Shown here one piece after another: positions 24,054 through 31,857 of a stretch of DNA of 35,572 nt. The stretch covers positions 1-35,572 of the forward strand of contig JAEZJR010000014.1 in the NCBI GenBank assembly GCA_023415725.1. The letters are read 5' to 3'. This DNA is from Acidobacteriota bacterium (GTDB lineage Bacteria; Acidobacteriota; Blastocatellia; Pyrinomonadales; Pyrinomonadaceae). The notes beneath the pieces are model-generated. The model saw only the letters and a program-made list of their open reading frames with translations, searched no databases and was not told the origin of the DNA. How positions within the stretch are numbered: position 1 is the first letter of the stretch; every line of letters begins with the position of its first letter. A program made the position numbers and the translations under genes.

Positions 24054-25058
24054 ATGGATAAAGCTAAAGCGATCGAATCAGCCCTGCTTCAGATAGAAAA
24101 GAAATTCGGAAAAGGCTCGATCATGAGGCTCGGCGAGCGGCCGCATGAAGAGGCCGGATCGATCTCGACGAACTGCCTCAGCCTTGACGCTGCGATCGGC
24201 GTCGGCGGGATGCCCCGCGGCCGAATTGTCGAAGTTTACGGGCCGGAAAGCTCCGGTAAAACTACGCTGGCGTTGCAGGTGGTCGCCCAGGCCCAGAAGG
24301 CCGGCGGCGTTGCGGCATACATCGATGCCGAGCATGCGATGGACCCGGAATATGCCGGAAAGCTCGGCGTAAACATCGACGACCTTCTGATCTCGCAGCC
24401 GGATTCCGGTGAACAGGCGCTCGAGATCGCCGAAACCCTCGTCCGTTCGAACAGCGTGGATGTGATCGTTATTGACTCCGTCGCGGCGCTCGTTCCCCGT
24501 GCGGAACTCGACGGCGAAATGGGCGATTCCCTGCCTGGTTTGCAGGCTCGACTGATGTCGCAGGCGCTCCGCAAACTCACGGCGATCGTCGCGAACTCGA
24601 GGACGACATTTATCTTCATCAACCAGCTCCGCGAAAAGATCGGTGTGTTCTTCGGCTCTCCGGAAACGACCACGGGCGGTAAGGCGTTGAAATTCTACGC
24701 GAGCGTGCGTCTGGACATTCGCCGTATCGGTGCGATCAAGGAAGGCGATAAGGTCGTCGGCAACCGCACCCGTGTCAAAGTTGTTAAGAACAAGGTCGCT
24801 CCGCCTTTCCGCGAGACCGAGTTTGACATCATGTACGGCGAGGGCATCTCGCGCGAGGGCGATCTGATCGATCTCGCCACGAACAACAACGTCGTGGACA
24901 AGAGCGGTGCGTGGTTCTCTTACAAGGGCGAACGCCTCGGTCAGGGCCGCGAGAATGTGAAGAACATGCTCAAGGAAAACACGGAACTTCGCGACCGCAT
25001 CGAGGACGAAGTGAAATCGGTGCTCGGTTTCGCGAAGGCCGAAGCTGCTCAAGCGTAA
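24054..25058 (+). CDS. recA: Recombinase RecA
   Basis: 334 residues, slightly short of E. coli (353) because the acidic C-terminal tail is reduced. It polymerises on single-stranded DNA, drives strand exchange and promotes LexA cleavage. The Walker A GPESSGKT is at 63-70; VIVIDSVAALVPRAELDGEMGD is the Walker B region and L1 approach, INQLREKIGVFFGSPETTTGG is the L2 region, and KVVKNKVAPPFRETEFDIMYGEGIS is fully conserved. The ribosome site gagagg lies ~13 bases before the ATG, rather far. A strong terminator follows. Confidence 0.98.
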   Translation: MDKAKAIESALLQIEKKFGKGSIMRLGERPHEEAGSISTNCLSLDAAIGVGGMPRGRIVEVYGPESSGKTTLALQVVAQAQKAGGVAAYIDAEHAMDPEYAGKLGVNIDDLLISQPDSGEQALEIAETLVRSNSVDVIVIDSVAALVPRAELDGEMGDSLPGLQARLMSQALRKLTAIVANSRTTFIFINQLREKIGVFFGSPETTTGGKALKFYASVRLDIRRIGAIKEGDKVVGNRTRVKVVKNKVAPPFRETEFDIMYGEGISREGDLIDLATNNNVVDKSGAWFSYKGERLGQGRENVKNMLKENTELRDRIEDEVKSVLGFAKAEAAQA

Positions 25059-25074
25059 GCTTCACCACCAATTA

Positions 25075-25115
25075 AATAAAAAAGGGAAGCACCTCGCTTC
25101 CCTTTTTTATTTTTG
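25075..25115 (+). terminator. Rho-independent terminator of recA
   Basis: A stem of up to 16 bp (core 25081-25090 with 25096-25105, aaagggaagc/gcttcccttt) with a 5-nt loop acctc, flanked by A on the left and T on the right. Confidence 0.92.
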
Positions 25116-25140
25116 ATCCTTAATAAATTCGAACATAGCT

Positions 25141-25255
25141 GTGCCGGCTCGAATGTTGCGTCGCTGGAGGTCAGTGACGGCGTTCGAACCGGCACGGGCA
25201 GGTATCAAACGTTTCGGAAGGTGAGTGCGGCCGCCATAGGCTAACGGCCGGCAAA
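25141..25255. other. Structured intergenic segment between recA and tRNA-Phe
   Basis: 25141-25155 pairs with 25181-25195 with one mismatch. Inside it 25059... is not involved; instead 25159-25166 pairs with 25172-25179, giving a 55-base hairpin with a gaggt loop. A second GC-rich hairpin (arms near 25226-25233 and 25245-25253, one bulge) follows. No open frame of note is present. It could be an untranslated RNA, a tRNA leader or a small mobile-element remnant; I do not recognise a known RNA family. Confidence 0.45.
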
Positions 25256-25398
25256 CACGATTATATTCGCGCCCACCCCTTTGTCAAATAAATTTTCCGG
25301 TCGCCGGCGGTCTTAATTCGCATGCCCGCTACTCGTTTGACATCGCCGTTTACCTTATCTAAACTCAAGTTTTGCTCGAAGGCGATTCGGGCAATTCC

Positions 25399-25474
25399 GG
25401 CCAGGTAGCTCAGTTGGTAGAGCACGTGACTGAAAATCACGGTGTCGGCGGTTCGATTCCGTCCCTGGCCACCA
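25399..25474 (+). tRNA. tRNA-Phe (GAA)
   Basis: 76 bases with CCA encoded. Acceptor GGCCAGG (25399-25405) pairs with CCTGGCC. The D arm GCTCAGTTGGTAGAGC, the anticodon arm CGTGA/TCACG with anticodon GAA at 25432-25434, and the T arm with TTCGATT are all well formed. Confidence 0.98.
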
Positions 25475-25490
25475 CAATCTCCGAGATCGA

Positions 25491-25526
25491 AAAAAGCCGC
25501 TGGAAATTTCCAGCGGCTTTTTGTTG
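25491..25526. terminator. Perfect 32-base palindromic terminator
   Basis: 25491-25506 and 25507-25522 are exact reverse complements (16 bp) that run from A5 to T5. It ends the tRNA transcript and also faces the end of eda on the other strand, so it can serve both directions. Confidence 0.9.
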
Positions 25527-25539
25527 TTCGGAATTTCCA

Positions 25540-26190
25540 CTAGGACGCTCTCGCGTCCCTCACTAAGTCAACGAATTGTCGTGCCCGTTCTGTGACAATT
25601 TGCGGATCACCTGCGCGGATGGCTTTCACATCGACGAGATCGGTGCCAACGCCCAGTGCGCTTGCTCCGGCCTTGATGAAATCCGCAGCAGTCTTTAGCG
25701 AAACGCCGCCCGTGGGGATCATCTTCACCTGAGGGAAAGGCCCTTTGAGATTCTTGAGGTAACTGGCGCCTCCGACCGACCCTGCGGGAAAGACCTTCAC
25801 GAAATCCACCCCCGCGCTCCAGGCGGTGATCACTTCGGTCGGGGTAAGCACGCCCGGCATGACGGGAACACTGTAGCGGTGACAGATCGCGATCGTCTCC
25901 AGGTTTAATGCGGGGCTCACTATGAAACGGGCCCCGGCCAGCATGCATGCACGGGCGGTTTCGGGGTCGAGTACGGTGCCCGCTCCGACGAGAACCTCAT
26001 CCCCGTATTTATCGCAAACGTTCTCGATCACGCGCACCGCCCCGGGCACCGTCATGGTTATCTCGAGCACGTTGACGCCGCCGGCCTTGATCGCGTCGAT
26101 CACCTGCATCGCCTCATCGGCCGAAGAGGCCCGCACTACCGGTACGAGACCGATGTCCTCGATCTGTTGAACTATAGATCTTTTATCCAT
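25540..26190 (-). CDS. eda: KDPG aldolase (2-dehydro-3-deoxyphosphogluconate aldolase)
   Basis: 216 residues from the ATG at 26190; an upstream ATG at 26211 would overlap the kinase gene and lacks a site, whereas GGCAAGG precedes 26190 at a good distance. It splits KDPG into pyruvate and glyceraldehyde-3-phosphate. Family motifs are VPVVRASSADEAMQVIDAIKAGGVNVLEITMTVPGA (catalytic Glu), VGAGTVLD and DFVKVFPA with the Schiff-base lysine, then PTGGVSLKTAADFIKAGASALGVG. One base separates it from the KDG kinase stop, so the two form an operon for the last two steps of 2-keto-3-deoxygluconate breakdown. Confidence 0.95.
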   Translation of the reverse strand: MDKRSIVQQIEDIGLVPVVRASSADEAMQVIDAIKAGGVNVLEITMTVPGAVRVIENVCDKYGDEVLVGAGTVLDPETARACMLAGARFIVSPALNLETIAICHRYSVPVMPGVLTPTEVITAWSAGVDFVKVFPAGSVGGASYLKNLKGPFPQVKMIPTGGVSLKTAADFIKAGASALGVGTDLVDVKAIRAGDPQIVTERARQFVDLVRDARAS

Positions 26191-26191
26191 A

Positions 26192-27289
26192 TTACCTTGC
26201 CACCCGGGCACCGCCTCCTTTCATCACTCGCAGGACGTCAGCGAGTCCGACCGTGGTCGTATCACCCGGGGTGGTCATCGCAAGAGCCCCATGCGCGGCA
26301 CCGCAGTTCACCGCCCATTCGGGTGATTCTCCGGTAAGGAAACCGTAGATCAAACCCGACGCGAACGAATCGCCTCCACCAACGCGGTCGAAAATGTCTA
26401 AGTCCTCTCTCAGCGTAGCCTGATACAGCTGTCCTTCGGTAAAGCAAACGGCGCCCCAATCGTTGACGGAGGCCGTCTTGGCGTTGCGAAGGGTCGTCGC
26501 AACCACGCTGAAGTTCGGATAATCGGCCACCGCTTTGCGGATCATCTTTTCGAAGTTCGTCACTTCAAGTTTGGAGTGGTGTTCATCCTGGCCTTCGACC
26601 TCGTACCCGAGACATGCAGTAAAATCCTCTTCGTTACCGATCATCACGTCCACGTATTTCGCCAGGTCGCGGTTCACTTCCTGAGCTTTTGCCTGACCGC
26701 CGATGGAACGCCACAGCGAATCGCGGTAATTAAGATCATACGAAATTATGGTGCCGTATTTTTTGGCCACCTCCATCGCTTCTTTCGCGACCTCGGGCGT
26801 TGATTCCGAAAGCGCACAGAAGATACCGCCGGTGTGGAACCAGCGGGCCCCCTCCTTTCCGAAGACCGTTTCCCAATCGATATCGCCCCGCTTGAGCTGA
26901 GATACTGCTGTATGGCCACGGTCGGAGCACCCTAGTGCGGCCCTTACGCCGAAACCACGCTCGGTGAAGTTCATCCCATTGCGGACGGTGCGCCCGACGC
27001 CGTCGTATTTGACCCATTTGACGTGTGATTGGTCAACGCCGCCCTGATACATCAAGTCCTGCACGAGGCGGCCAATAGGGTTGTCGGCCAGCGCTGTGAC
27101 GATTGCCGCATCCAGCCCGAAACAGCGTTTCAGGCCGCGAGCGACGTTATATTCGCCCCCGCCCTCCCATACGTCGAACGTGCGCGTTGTATGTATCCGC
27201 TTGTCGCCCGGATCGAGCCGCAGCATCACCTCGCCCAGGCTCACGATGTCCCATTTACATTCTTCTTTTGGTCGTATTTTTAGAGTCAT
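26192..27289 (-). CDS. kdgK: 2-keto-3-deoxygluconate kinase, PfkB family
   Basis: 365 residues. Ribokinase/PfkB fold: SLGEVMLRLDPGD at the start, the substrate-binding GGGEYNVARGLKR, and the second PfkB signature DRVGGGDSFASGLIYGFL containing the catalytic Asp of GGGDSF. It is longer than E. coli KdgK (309) because of an N-terminal extension and internal loops. The direct link to eda argues for phosphorylating 2-keto-3-deoxygluconate to KDPG; other sugar-acid substrates are possible. The start ATG is followed by a lysine/arginine-rich stretch and no signal. A long upstream region is shared with the divergent rarA. Confidence 0.9.
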   Translation of the reverse strand: MTLKIRPKEECKWDIVSLGEVMLRLDPGDKRIHTTRTFDVWEGGGEYNVARGLKRCFGLDAAIVTALADNPIGRLVQDLMYQGGVDQSHVKWVKYDGVGRTVRNGMNFTERGFGVRAALGCSDRGHTAVSQLKRGDIDWETVFGKEGARWFHTGGIFCALSESTPEVAKEAMEVAKKYGTIISYDLNYRDSLWRSIGGQAKAQEVNRDLAKYVDVMIGNEEDFTACLGYEVEGQDEHHSKLEVTNFEKMIRKAVADYPNFSVVATTLRNAKTASVNDWGAVCFTEGQLYQATLREDLDIFDRVGGGDSFASGLIYGFLTGESPEWAVNCGAAHGALAMTTPGDTTTVGLADVLRVMKGGGARVAR

Positions 27290-27421
27290 TCTTTATGAGT
27301 GATCTTCGGTCTAATGTTCTTTTCCGTTCGTCTATCCATGCCGACTTCGGCATTCATCGACGAAAATACAGGTACCGATCGGAAAAGAATCTTGCGTACG
27401 CTGCGGGGGATGAAACTTCTC

Positions 27422-27439
27422 TCGTAAATGTTTTTACGA
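27422..27439. promoter_or_regulatory. Inverted repeat in the kdgK/rarA divergent region
   Basis: TCGTAAA-N4-TTTACGA, perfect 7-bp arms, about 130 bases before kdgK and 180 before rarA. A second short palindrome (CACCTCGCAGGTG, 27460-27472) follows. Either could bind a sugar-acid regulator. I find no gene or RNA in 27290-27617. Confidence 0.35.
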
Positions 27440-27617
27440 AAAGCAGATCGTGCTTATGTCACCTCGCAGGTGTCGATGTCTAGAATATCGGGTTTTCCGG
27501 ATTCTTCTAAGCCCGGCCGGGGCTTTATATAGTTACTGGGGTTGGAAGCGCGAAACAAGGGTGGTGGCGTGATCAACCGCACGAAATTCGTGATAGATTT
27601 TAAGGGTCGCGGCTAAT

Positions 27618-28745
27618 ATGGAACCACTCGCAAACCGGATCCGTCCAGCGAATCTGGACGAGTACATCGGGCAGGAACATCTTGTCGGCCCGGGTAAGCC
27701 ATTTCGCGTGGCGATCGAACAGGGCCACGTTTTCTCATTTGTTCTCTGGGGCCCGCCGGGGACGGGAAAAACCACACTAGCACGTATCTACGCGAACGCG
27801 ATAAACGCCGCGTTCTATGAATTGTCGGCGGTTTCCGCGGGCAAAGAGGACATCCGCAAGATAATCAAGGAACGCGTGATGTTCGACCAACCGAGGGTGC
27901 TCTTCCTCGACGAGATCCACCGGTTCAACAAAGCACAGCAGGACTTCCTGCTGCCGTTCGTCGAGAGCGGTGAACTGGTGCTCATCGGCGCGACCACGGA
28001 GAACCCAAGCTTCGAGGTTATTCCCGCCTTGCTCTCGCGCCTCCGCGTCTTCGTGCTCGAAGAACTTCGGGACGAGGACATGCGCCGGATCATCGACCGC
28101 ACGGGCTTGAATGTGCCGGATGAGGCTCGGGAATGGCTTATCGAGATGGCGAACGGCGATGCCCGGCAAGCGATCACGATGCTGGAGAATACAGCGCGGC
28201 TTTATGAGACCATCACGGTCGAATCGCTCAAGGAAACCCTGCAGTCCAAATTCCTCCGGTACGACAAAAAGGGCGAGGAACATTACAACGTCATCAGCGC
28301 ATTTATCAAGTCGATGCGTGCGAGCAAGCCGAACGCCGCGATGTATTATCTGGCGAGGATGATCGAATCGGGCGAGGACCCGAAGTTCATCGCTCGCCGG
28401 ATGGTGATATTCGCTTCAGAGGACGTAGGGCTGGCCGACCCGATGGCTCTTGTGCTGGCCAATGCGGTCTTCCGGGCGGTCGAGACGATCGGCTACCCCG
28501 AATGCAGCCTCAACCTGGCACACGGCGCTGCATATCTTGCAAACGCGCCGAAAAGCCGGGCCGCCAACGACGCCATTGGAATGGCTATGGAGGACGCAAA
28601 CAAACACGGCAACCTCCCTGTGCCGATGCAGATCCGCAACGCCCCGACGAAACTGATGAAAGATCTAGGTTACGGAAAGAAGACGGAAGAGCAGTCTGAG
28701 GATCTGATGCCGGAGAAACTCGCCGGCAGGAATTACTTTGAATAA
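27618..28745 (+). CDS. rarA: Replication-associated recombination protein A (RarA/MgsA AAA+ ATPase)
   Basis: 375 residues. The start MEPLANRIRPANLDEYIGQEHLVGPGKP is diagnostic. Walker A GPPGTGKTT, Walker B LFLDEIHRFNKAQQDFLLP and the sensor GATTENPSFEVIPALLSR are present, followed by the MgsA C-terminal region (YNVISAFIKSMRASKPNAAMYYLARMIESGEDPKFIARRMVIFASEDVGLADP). RarA/WRNIP1 proteins act at stalled replication forks. It ends at AGRNYFE, some 20-40 residues earlier than typical homologues, so the last helices are missing; this may be normal for the lineage. Confidence 0.95.
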   Translation: MEPLANRIRPANLDEYIGQEHLVGPGKPFRVAIEQGHVFSFVLWGPPGTGKTTLARIYANAINAAFYELSAVSAGKEDIRKIIKERVMFDQPRVLFLDEIHRFNKAQQDFLLPFVESGELVLIGATTENPSFEVIPALLSRLRVFVLEELRDEDMRRIIDRTGLNVPDEAREWLIEMANGDARQAITMLENTARLYETITVESLKETLQSKFLRYDKKGEEHYNVISAFIKSMRASKPNAAMYYLARMIESGEDPKFIARRMVIFASEDVGLADPMALVLANAVFRAVETIGYPECSLNLAHGAAYLANAPKSRAANDAIGMAMEDANKHGNLPVPMQIRNAPTKLMKDLGYGKKTEEQSEDLMPEKLAGRNYFE

Positions 28746-28784
28746 TCGCGCGTAGATCCAGTCTACCCGAGGATTATATTTTCT

Positions 28785-28856
28785 TTATTCCGTGCGTTCC
28801 GTGTGTTCCGTGGTTTCAGTTGATTAACCACGGAATACACAGAACGCACGGAATAA
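28785..28856. repeat. Inverted repeat, copy 2 (ttccgtg/cacggaa family)
   Basis: Arms 28785-28815 and 28826-28856, 31 bases each with two mismatches, close a 10-base loop. The left arm again consists of 9-base units (ccgtgcgtt, ccgtgtgtt, ccgtggttt). The 15-mer aaccacggaatacac is shared exactly with the copy at 606-760. It lies between the rarA stop and the creatininase-family gene and could act as a terminator, although there is no T run. Confidence 0.88.
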
Positions 28857-28884
28857 GACGGAATAGAAACACCGAAAACAACTA

Positions 28885-29709
28885 ATGAAAAAGCTAATAC
28901 TGGTAGCCCTATTCATTTCCGCTCTCCAATGTTTCGCCAAAGCCCAAACAGAGAAAGACATCGTTTCCACCCGCGAGATGGACCGGATCAACTGGATGGA
29001 GTTCAAAGAAGTGGTGCCGTCGAAGATAACCACCGTGCTTCTGCCGACAGGTACGCTCGAACCGCATGGCGTCGTAAACAACGGTGCGGACAACACGGCA
29101 CCGACCGCCATGGCTAGAACGATCGCGAGGCGAACAAATGCGCTGATCGCCCCCACGCTTCCTTACGGCATGACCGGCTCGATGGAGGCTTACCCGGGAG
29201 CGTTCCAGATCACGGAGGCGGCTTACCGGCCCTTCGTGAAACAGGTCCTCGAGGGGCTCGCTAAAAATGGGTTCCGCAACATCATCATCCTCAACGGCCA
29301 CGGCGGCGGGCAGACGGCAGTTCTGAACTCGATCGCGGCGGAGGTTGCTGCGGAGAAGCGCATCCGCACGCTCGTGATCAACTGGTGGTCGTTCGCTTCC
29401 GACGAGACAAAAGAAGTGTTCGGTGAGGACGGCGGCCACGCCGGACTCAACGAAACCGCGTTCATACAGGCGATCGACCCGACGCTCGTGCACAAGGAGC
29501 GCTACAACGACGACCTCGCGACCGCTTACCCGCCTTCGGGGACGTGGTCGGCTGTCCCCTTCCCTTCCTCGATAGGGCTATATCAGAAAGGTCAGGGCTT
29601 CCCGAAATTCGACCAGGCCAAAGCGGACCTTTATTACAAAAAGGTCACCGACAAGGTCGCCGGCCTGATCACCGATACCATCCGAAAATGGGACAAGGCA
29701 GGCCTCTAG
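28885..29709 (+). CDS. Exported creatininase-family amidohydrolase
   Basis: 274 residues with a Sec signal peptide (about 1-20, FAKAQ). The creatininase fold is recognised by LLPTGTLEPHGVVNNGADNTAP (normally P.GS.EQHG....D), LPYGMTGSMEAYPG, ILNGHGGGQTAVLN and the metal-binding GGHAGLNETA. These enzymes are metal-dependent amidohydrolases (creatinine, formamide intermediates or peptide-derived lactams). Here the E-P-H-G variant and the export signal make creatinine itself an unlikely substrate. Stands alone after the inverted repeat. Confidence 0.88.
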   Translation: MKKLILVALFISALQCFAKAQTEKDIVSTREMDRINWMEFKEVVPSKITTVLLPTGTLEPHGVVNNGADNTAPTAMARTIARRTNALIAPTLPYGMTGSMEAYPGAFQITEAAYRPFVKQVLEGLAKNGFRNIIILNGHGGGQTAVLNSIAAEVAAEKRIRTLVINWWSFASDETKEVFGEDGGHAGLNETAFIQAIDPTLVHKERYNDDLATAYPPSGTWSAVPFPSSIGLYQKGQGFPKFDQAKADLYYKKVTDKVAGLITDTIRKWDKAGL

Positions 29710-29787
29710 AGGCTCGCTTGCCTAAGCTCAAGGTTGTGTTAGAATCGTTTCCAGGGATGACCGGAAACAATATTCAGTCATCGGTCA

Positions 29788-30396
29788 ATGAAAATGAGAG
29801 ATTCAGCCCAGCCGCAGAGCACCCGTGACGCCATCCTTGACGCCACCGACCGCCTACTCGCCAGATACGGTTACAAGAAGATGACCATCGACGACCTCGC
29901 TAAAGAGGTCGGCATCGGGAAAGGCAGTGTCTATCTGCACTTTGAGAGTAAAGAGGAGATCGCTCTCTCGCACGTCGACCGCATTGTGGAGCGTGTTAAA
30001 AGTCGCATATTCGCGATCGCCGAATCGAAAAGCTCTCCCGAAAATCGGCTCAAAAAGATGCTCACCGAACGTGTCCTCCTGCGGTTCGACAGCGTTCAGC
30101 ATTACTCCCAGAGCATGAACGAGCTTCTCGGGCAGGTGCGTTCCCGTCTGCTCGAACGCCGCCGTCGTTATTTTGAAGAAGAGGCGAAGATCTTCGCCAA
30201 GGTCATCGCCGAGGGGAAAGCGGCGGGTGTGTTCAAAGCCAAAGACCCGATCGAAACGGGCCGCACACTGATCGACGCGACCAACGCCCTGCTACCCTAC
30301 AGCCTCAGCGCATACGAACTCGGAGAGCGCTCGGAGATCGAAAAAAAGGCAACCCGCGTCGCTGATCTGATCTTGAATGGATTGAAATCTCGGTAG
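29788..30396 (+). CDS. TetR/AcrR family transcriptional regulator
   Basis: 202 residues; translation may begin at Met1 or Met3. The N-terminal DNA-binding domain (about 12-58) reads AILDATDRLLARYGYKKMTIDDLAKEVGIGKGSVYLHFESKEEI, a textbook TetR helix-turn-helix. The ligand-binding part is helical and Arg/Glu-rich (RLLERRRRYFEEEAKIFAKVIAEG). The target is not evident: the neighbours are a creatininase-like gene upstream (78 bases away, same direction) and a receiver-like gene on the other strand. Confidence 0.95.
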   Translation: MKMRDSAQPQSTRDAILDATDRLLARYGYKKMTIDDLAKEVGIGKGSVYLHFESKEEIALSHVDRIVERVKSRIFAIAESKSSPENRLKKMLTERVLLRFDSVQHYSQSMNELLGQVRSRLLERRRRYFEEEAKIFAKVIAEGKAAGVFKAKDPIETGRTLIDATNALLPYSLSAYELGERSEIEKKATRVADLILNGLKSR

Positions 30397-30415
30397 TTCT
30401 GGCGTTAGTTCGCAG

Positions 30416-30874
30416 TTATCGCTTCCAGTAGTTTTTTATTTTGAGGTCCAGCATCGGGAAGGCGCAGTATTCCACGTTGCGGCCTGATTCCCTCAACTTT
30501 AGAACCATCGGTATCGCCGCGTCGGCATTTCGAGTGTGGACAATGATCGTCGCCGCGCGGTGCAGGTCATCCCGCTCGTTAAGCCACTCGGCTATCGCCA
30601 TCCCGGTGCTGGCGAAATCATCGTGGTCATTGCTCTCGTAGTGGTGGGGCAGCAGGTCGTGATCCAGAAAGATCGCGTCGAACGCCCCCTCAGCGAGCCG
30701 TTCCTTGGCCTCTTCCACGGTCTCCGCGATGACCACATTATCGCCTTCAAAACGTGAACGGAACCACTTATGACGGCGAGTGTCGTCATCGAGAAGGAAG
30801 ACATTGATGGCGGTGCGTTCAGCCGCGGCATCGGCCAGGCCGAAGCGCAATAGCAGATTACGAAAGAAACTCAT
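30416..30874 (-). CDS. cREC-type (cyclic-phosphate processing) receiver-like protein
   Basis: 152 residues, a single alpha/beta domain. The fold resembles a CheY-like receiver: INVFLLDDDTRRH with Asp29-31, then FDAIFLDHDL (Asp71-His72-Asp73), then TIIVHTRNADAAIPM. The LDHDL and VHTRN motifs fit the cREC family rather than a true response regulator, since His and Asp replace the single phospho-acceptor arrangement. The family has been predicted to act in nucleotide/cyclic-phosphate systems. No output domain is present. It converges on the TetR gene and diverges from the DnaC-like ATPase. Confidence 0.7.
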   Translation of the reverse strand: MSFFRNLLLRFGLADAAAERTAINVFLLDDDTRRHKWFRSRFEGDNVVIAETVEEAKERLAEGAFDAIFLDHDLLPHHYESNDHDDFASTGMAIAEWLNERDDLHRAATIIVHTRNADAAIPMVLKLRESGRNVEYCAFPMLDLKIKNYWKR

Positions 30875-30963
30875 TTAAAGACAGCAGTACTTCAGAAATT
30901 AAAATATACCATACGCAGCAGTGTTCACTCGTCGGCGTGAATACATAAACCGGGAAGCGATGC

Positions 30964-30969
30964 TATAAT
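30964..30969 (+). promoter_or_regulatory. Putative -10 element of the DnaC-like gene
   Basis: A perfect TATAAT 20 bases before the ATG at 30989; no matching -35 is obvious. The resulting leader would be about a dozen bases. Confidence 0.4.
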
Positions 30970-30988
30970 CCATTTTCTACCTGAGACC

Positions 30989-31771
30989 ATGCAGTCGCCC
31001 AGATCCAAGAACCCGAAACTCACCGCCGTCCCAAAAGCCGAGGTCCGCATCCCCGACTCCCTCCCGGAGCCCGACCCAAACATTTGCGAGTTCTGCCTCG
31101 GAACGGGCATCGAGGTCATTGCCGGCAAAGGTGCCCGCCCGTGCTCGTGCCGGACGCAGGGCGTTCACTCCAACCAACTCGCTAGAGTGAAGTTGCCGAG
31201 GCGATACGAAGAGTGCCACTTCCACAACTACACTCCCCAGAATCCATCACAAGACCGAGCATTCAAATTCGCCACCAAACTCGCTATGGAGTACCCGGCC
31301 GTGGATCAGGGGCTGCTTTTTACCGGGCCCGTCGGCGTGGGCAAGACACATCTTGCGGTTTCTATACTTAAAGGCCTTACCGAACGCGGATTTGGGTGTC
31401 TCTTTTATGAATTCGGCTCGCTATTGAAGGAGATCCAGGATTCGTACAACTCGAACACGCGTACCTCGGAATTAGCCGTACTTGCCCCCGTACTCAACAC
31501 GGACGTGCTCGTTCTCGACGAACTCGGAGCCTCAAAGCCGACCGATTGGGTCCGCGACACGATGGCCCACATCATCAACACCCGCTACAACGACCAGAAA
31601 CTGACCATCTTCACCACCAACTATCTTGACGATCGAAAGAACGACCGTGAGGAAACGCTCGAAGACCGAATCGGCGTCAGGCTGAGATCGCGGCTCTTTG
31701 AAATGTGCAAGACCGTAGAACTAAGCGGCCAGGATTATCGCCGCACCTTCGCGCAAAAGCCTGTTCGATAG
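30989..31771 (+). CDS. DnaC/DnaI-like AAA+ ATPase (putative helicase loader)
   Basis: 260 residues. A Cys-rich segment near the N terminus (Cys33-x2-Cys36, Cys52-x-Cys54) is a likely zinc site, as in DnaI-type loaders. The AAA+ domain follows with Walker A GPVGVGKTH (113-121), Walker B DVLVLDELG (about 171-179) and the sensor FTTNY. RIGVRLRSRLFEMCKTVELSGQDYR is the usual C-terminal arginine-finger end. DnaC/DnaI proteins load the replicative helicase. IstB transposition helpers look similar, but there is no transposase or terminal repeat here, so a chromosomal loader is more likely. Confidence 0.85.
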   Translation: MQSPRSKNPKLTAVPKAEVRIPDSLPEPDPNICEFCLGTGIEVIAGKGARPCSCRTQGVHSNQLARVKLPRRYEECHFHNYTPQNPSQDRAFKFATKLAMEYPAVDQGLLFTGPVGVGKTHLAVSILKGLTERGFGCLFYEFGSLLKEIQDSYNSNTRTSELAVLAPVLNTDVLVLDELGASKPTDWVRDTMAHIINTRYNDQKLTIFTTNYLDDRKNDREETLEDRIGVRLRSRLFEMCKTVELSGQDYRRTFAQKPVR

Positions 31772-31857
31772 CATTCTGAAGCTTTCAGGTTTGGGGAAGT
31801 GGTAATTACGGCGGTAGCTAAATCCCGAACTTTCTCCGTCGTTCCGGCCTTTAAGTT

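Noticed and set aside
24078..25052. Long open frame (324 codons) on the minus strand inside recA
   Set aside because: Antisense shadow of recA with no recognisable motif and no independent signals.
26191..26211. ATG at 26211 as the eda start
   Set aside because: It overlaps the end of the kinase gene, while ATG 26190 has a well-placed AAGG and matches the family N terminus.
27618..28745. rarA as a frameshifted, truncated gene
   Set aside because: It ends a few tens of residues early, but all functional motifs are present and the sequence after the stop does not continue the family in another frame that I can see.
30989..31771. IstB-type transposition helper indicating an insertion sequence
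   Set aside because: No transposase gene or terminal inverted repeats are nearby, and the Cys-rich N terminus fits DnaI/DnaC-like loaders better.
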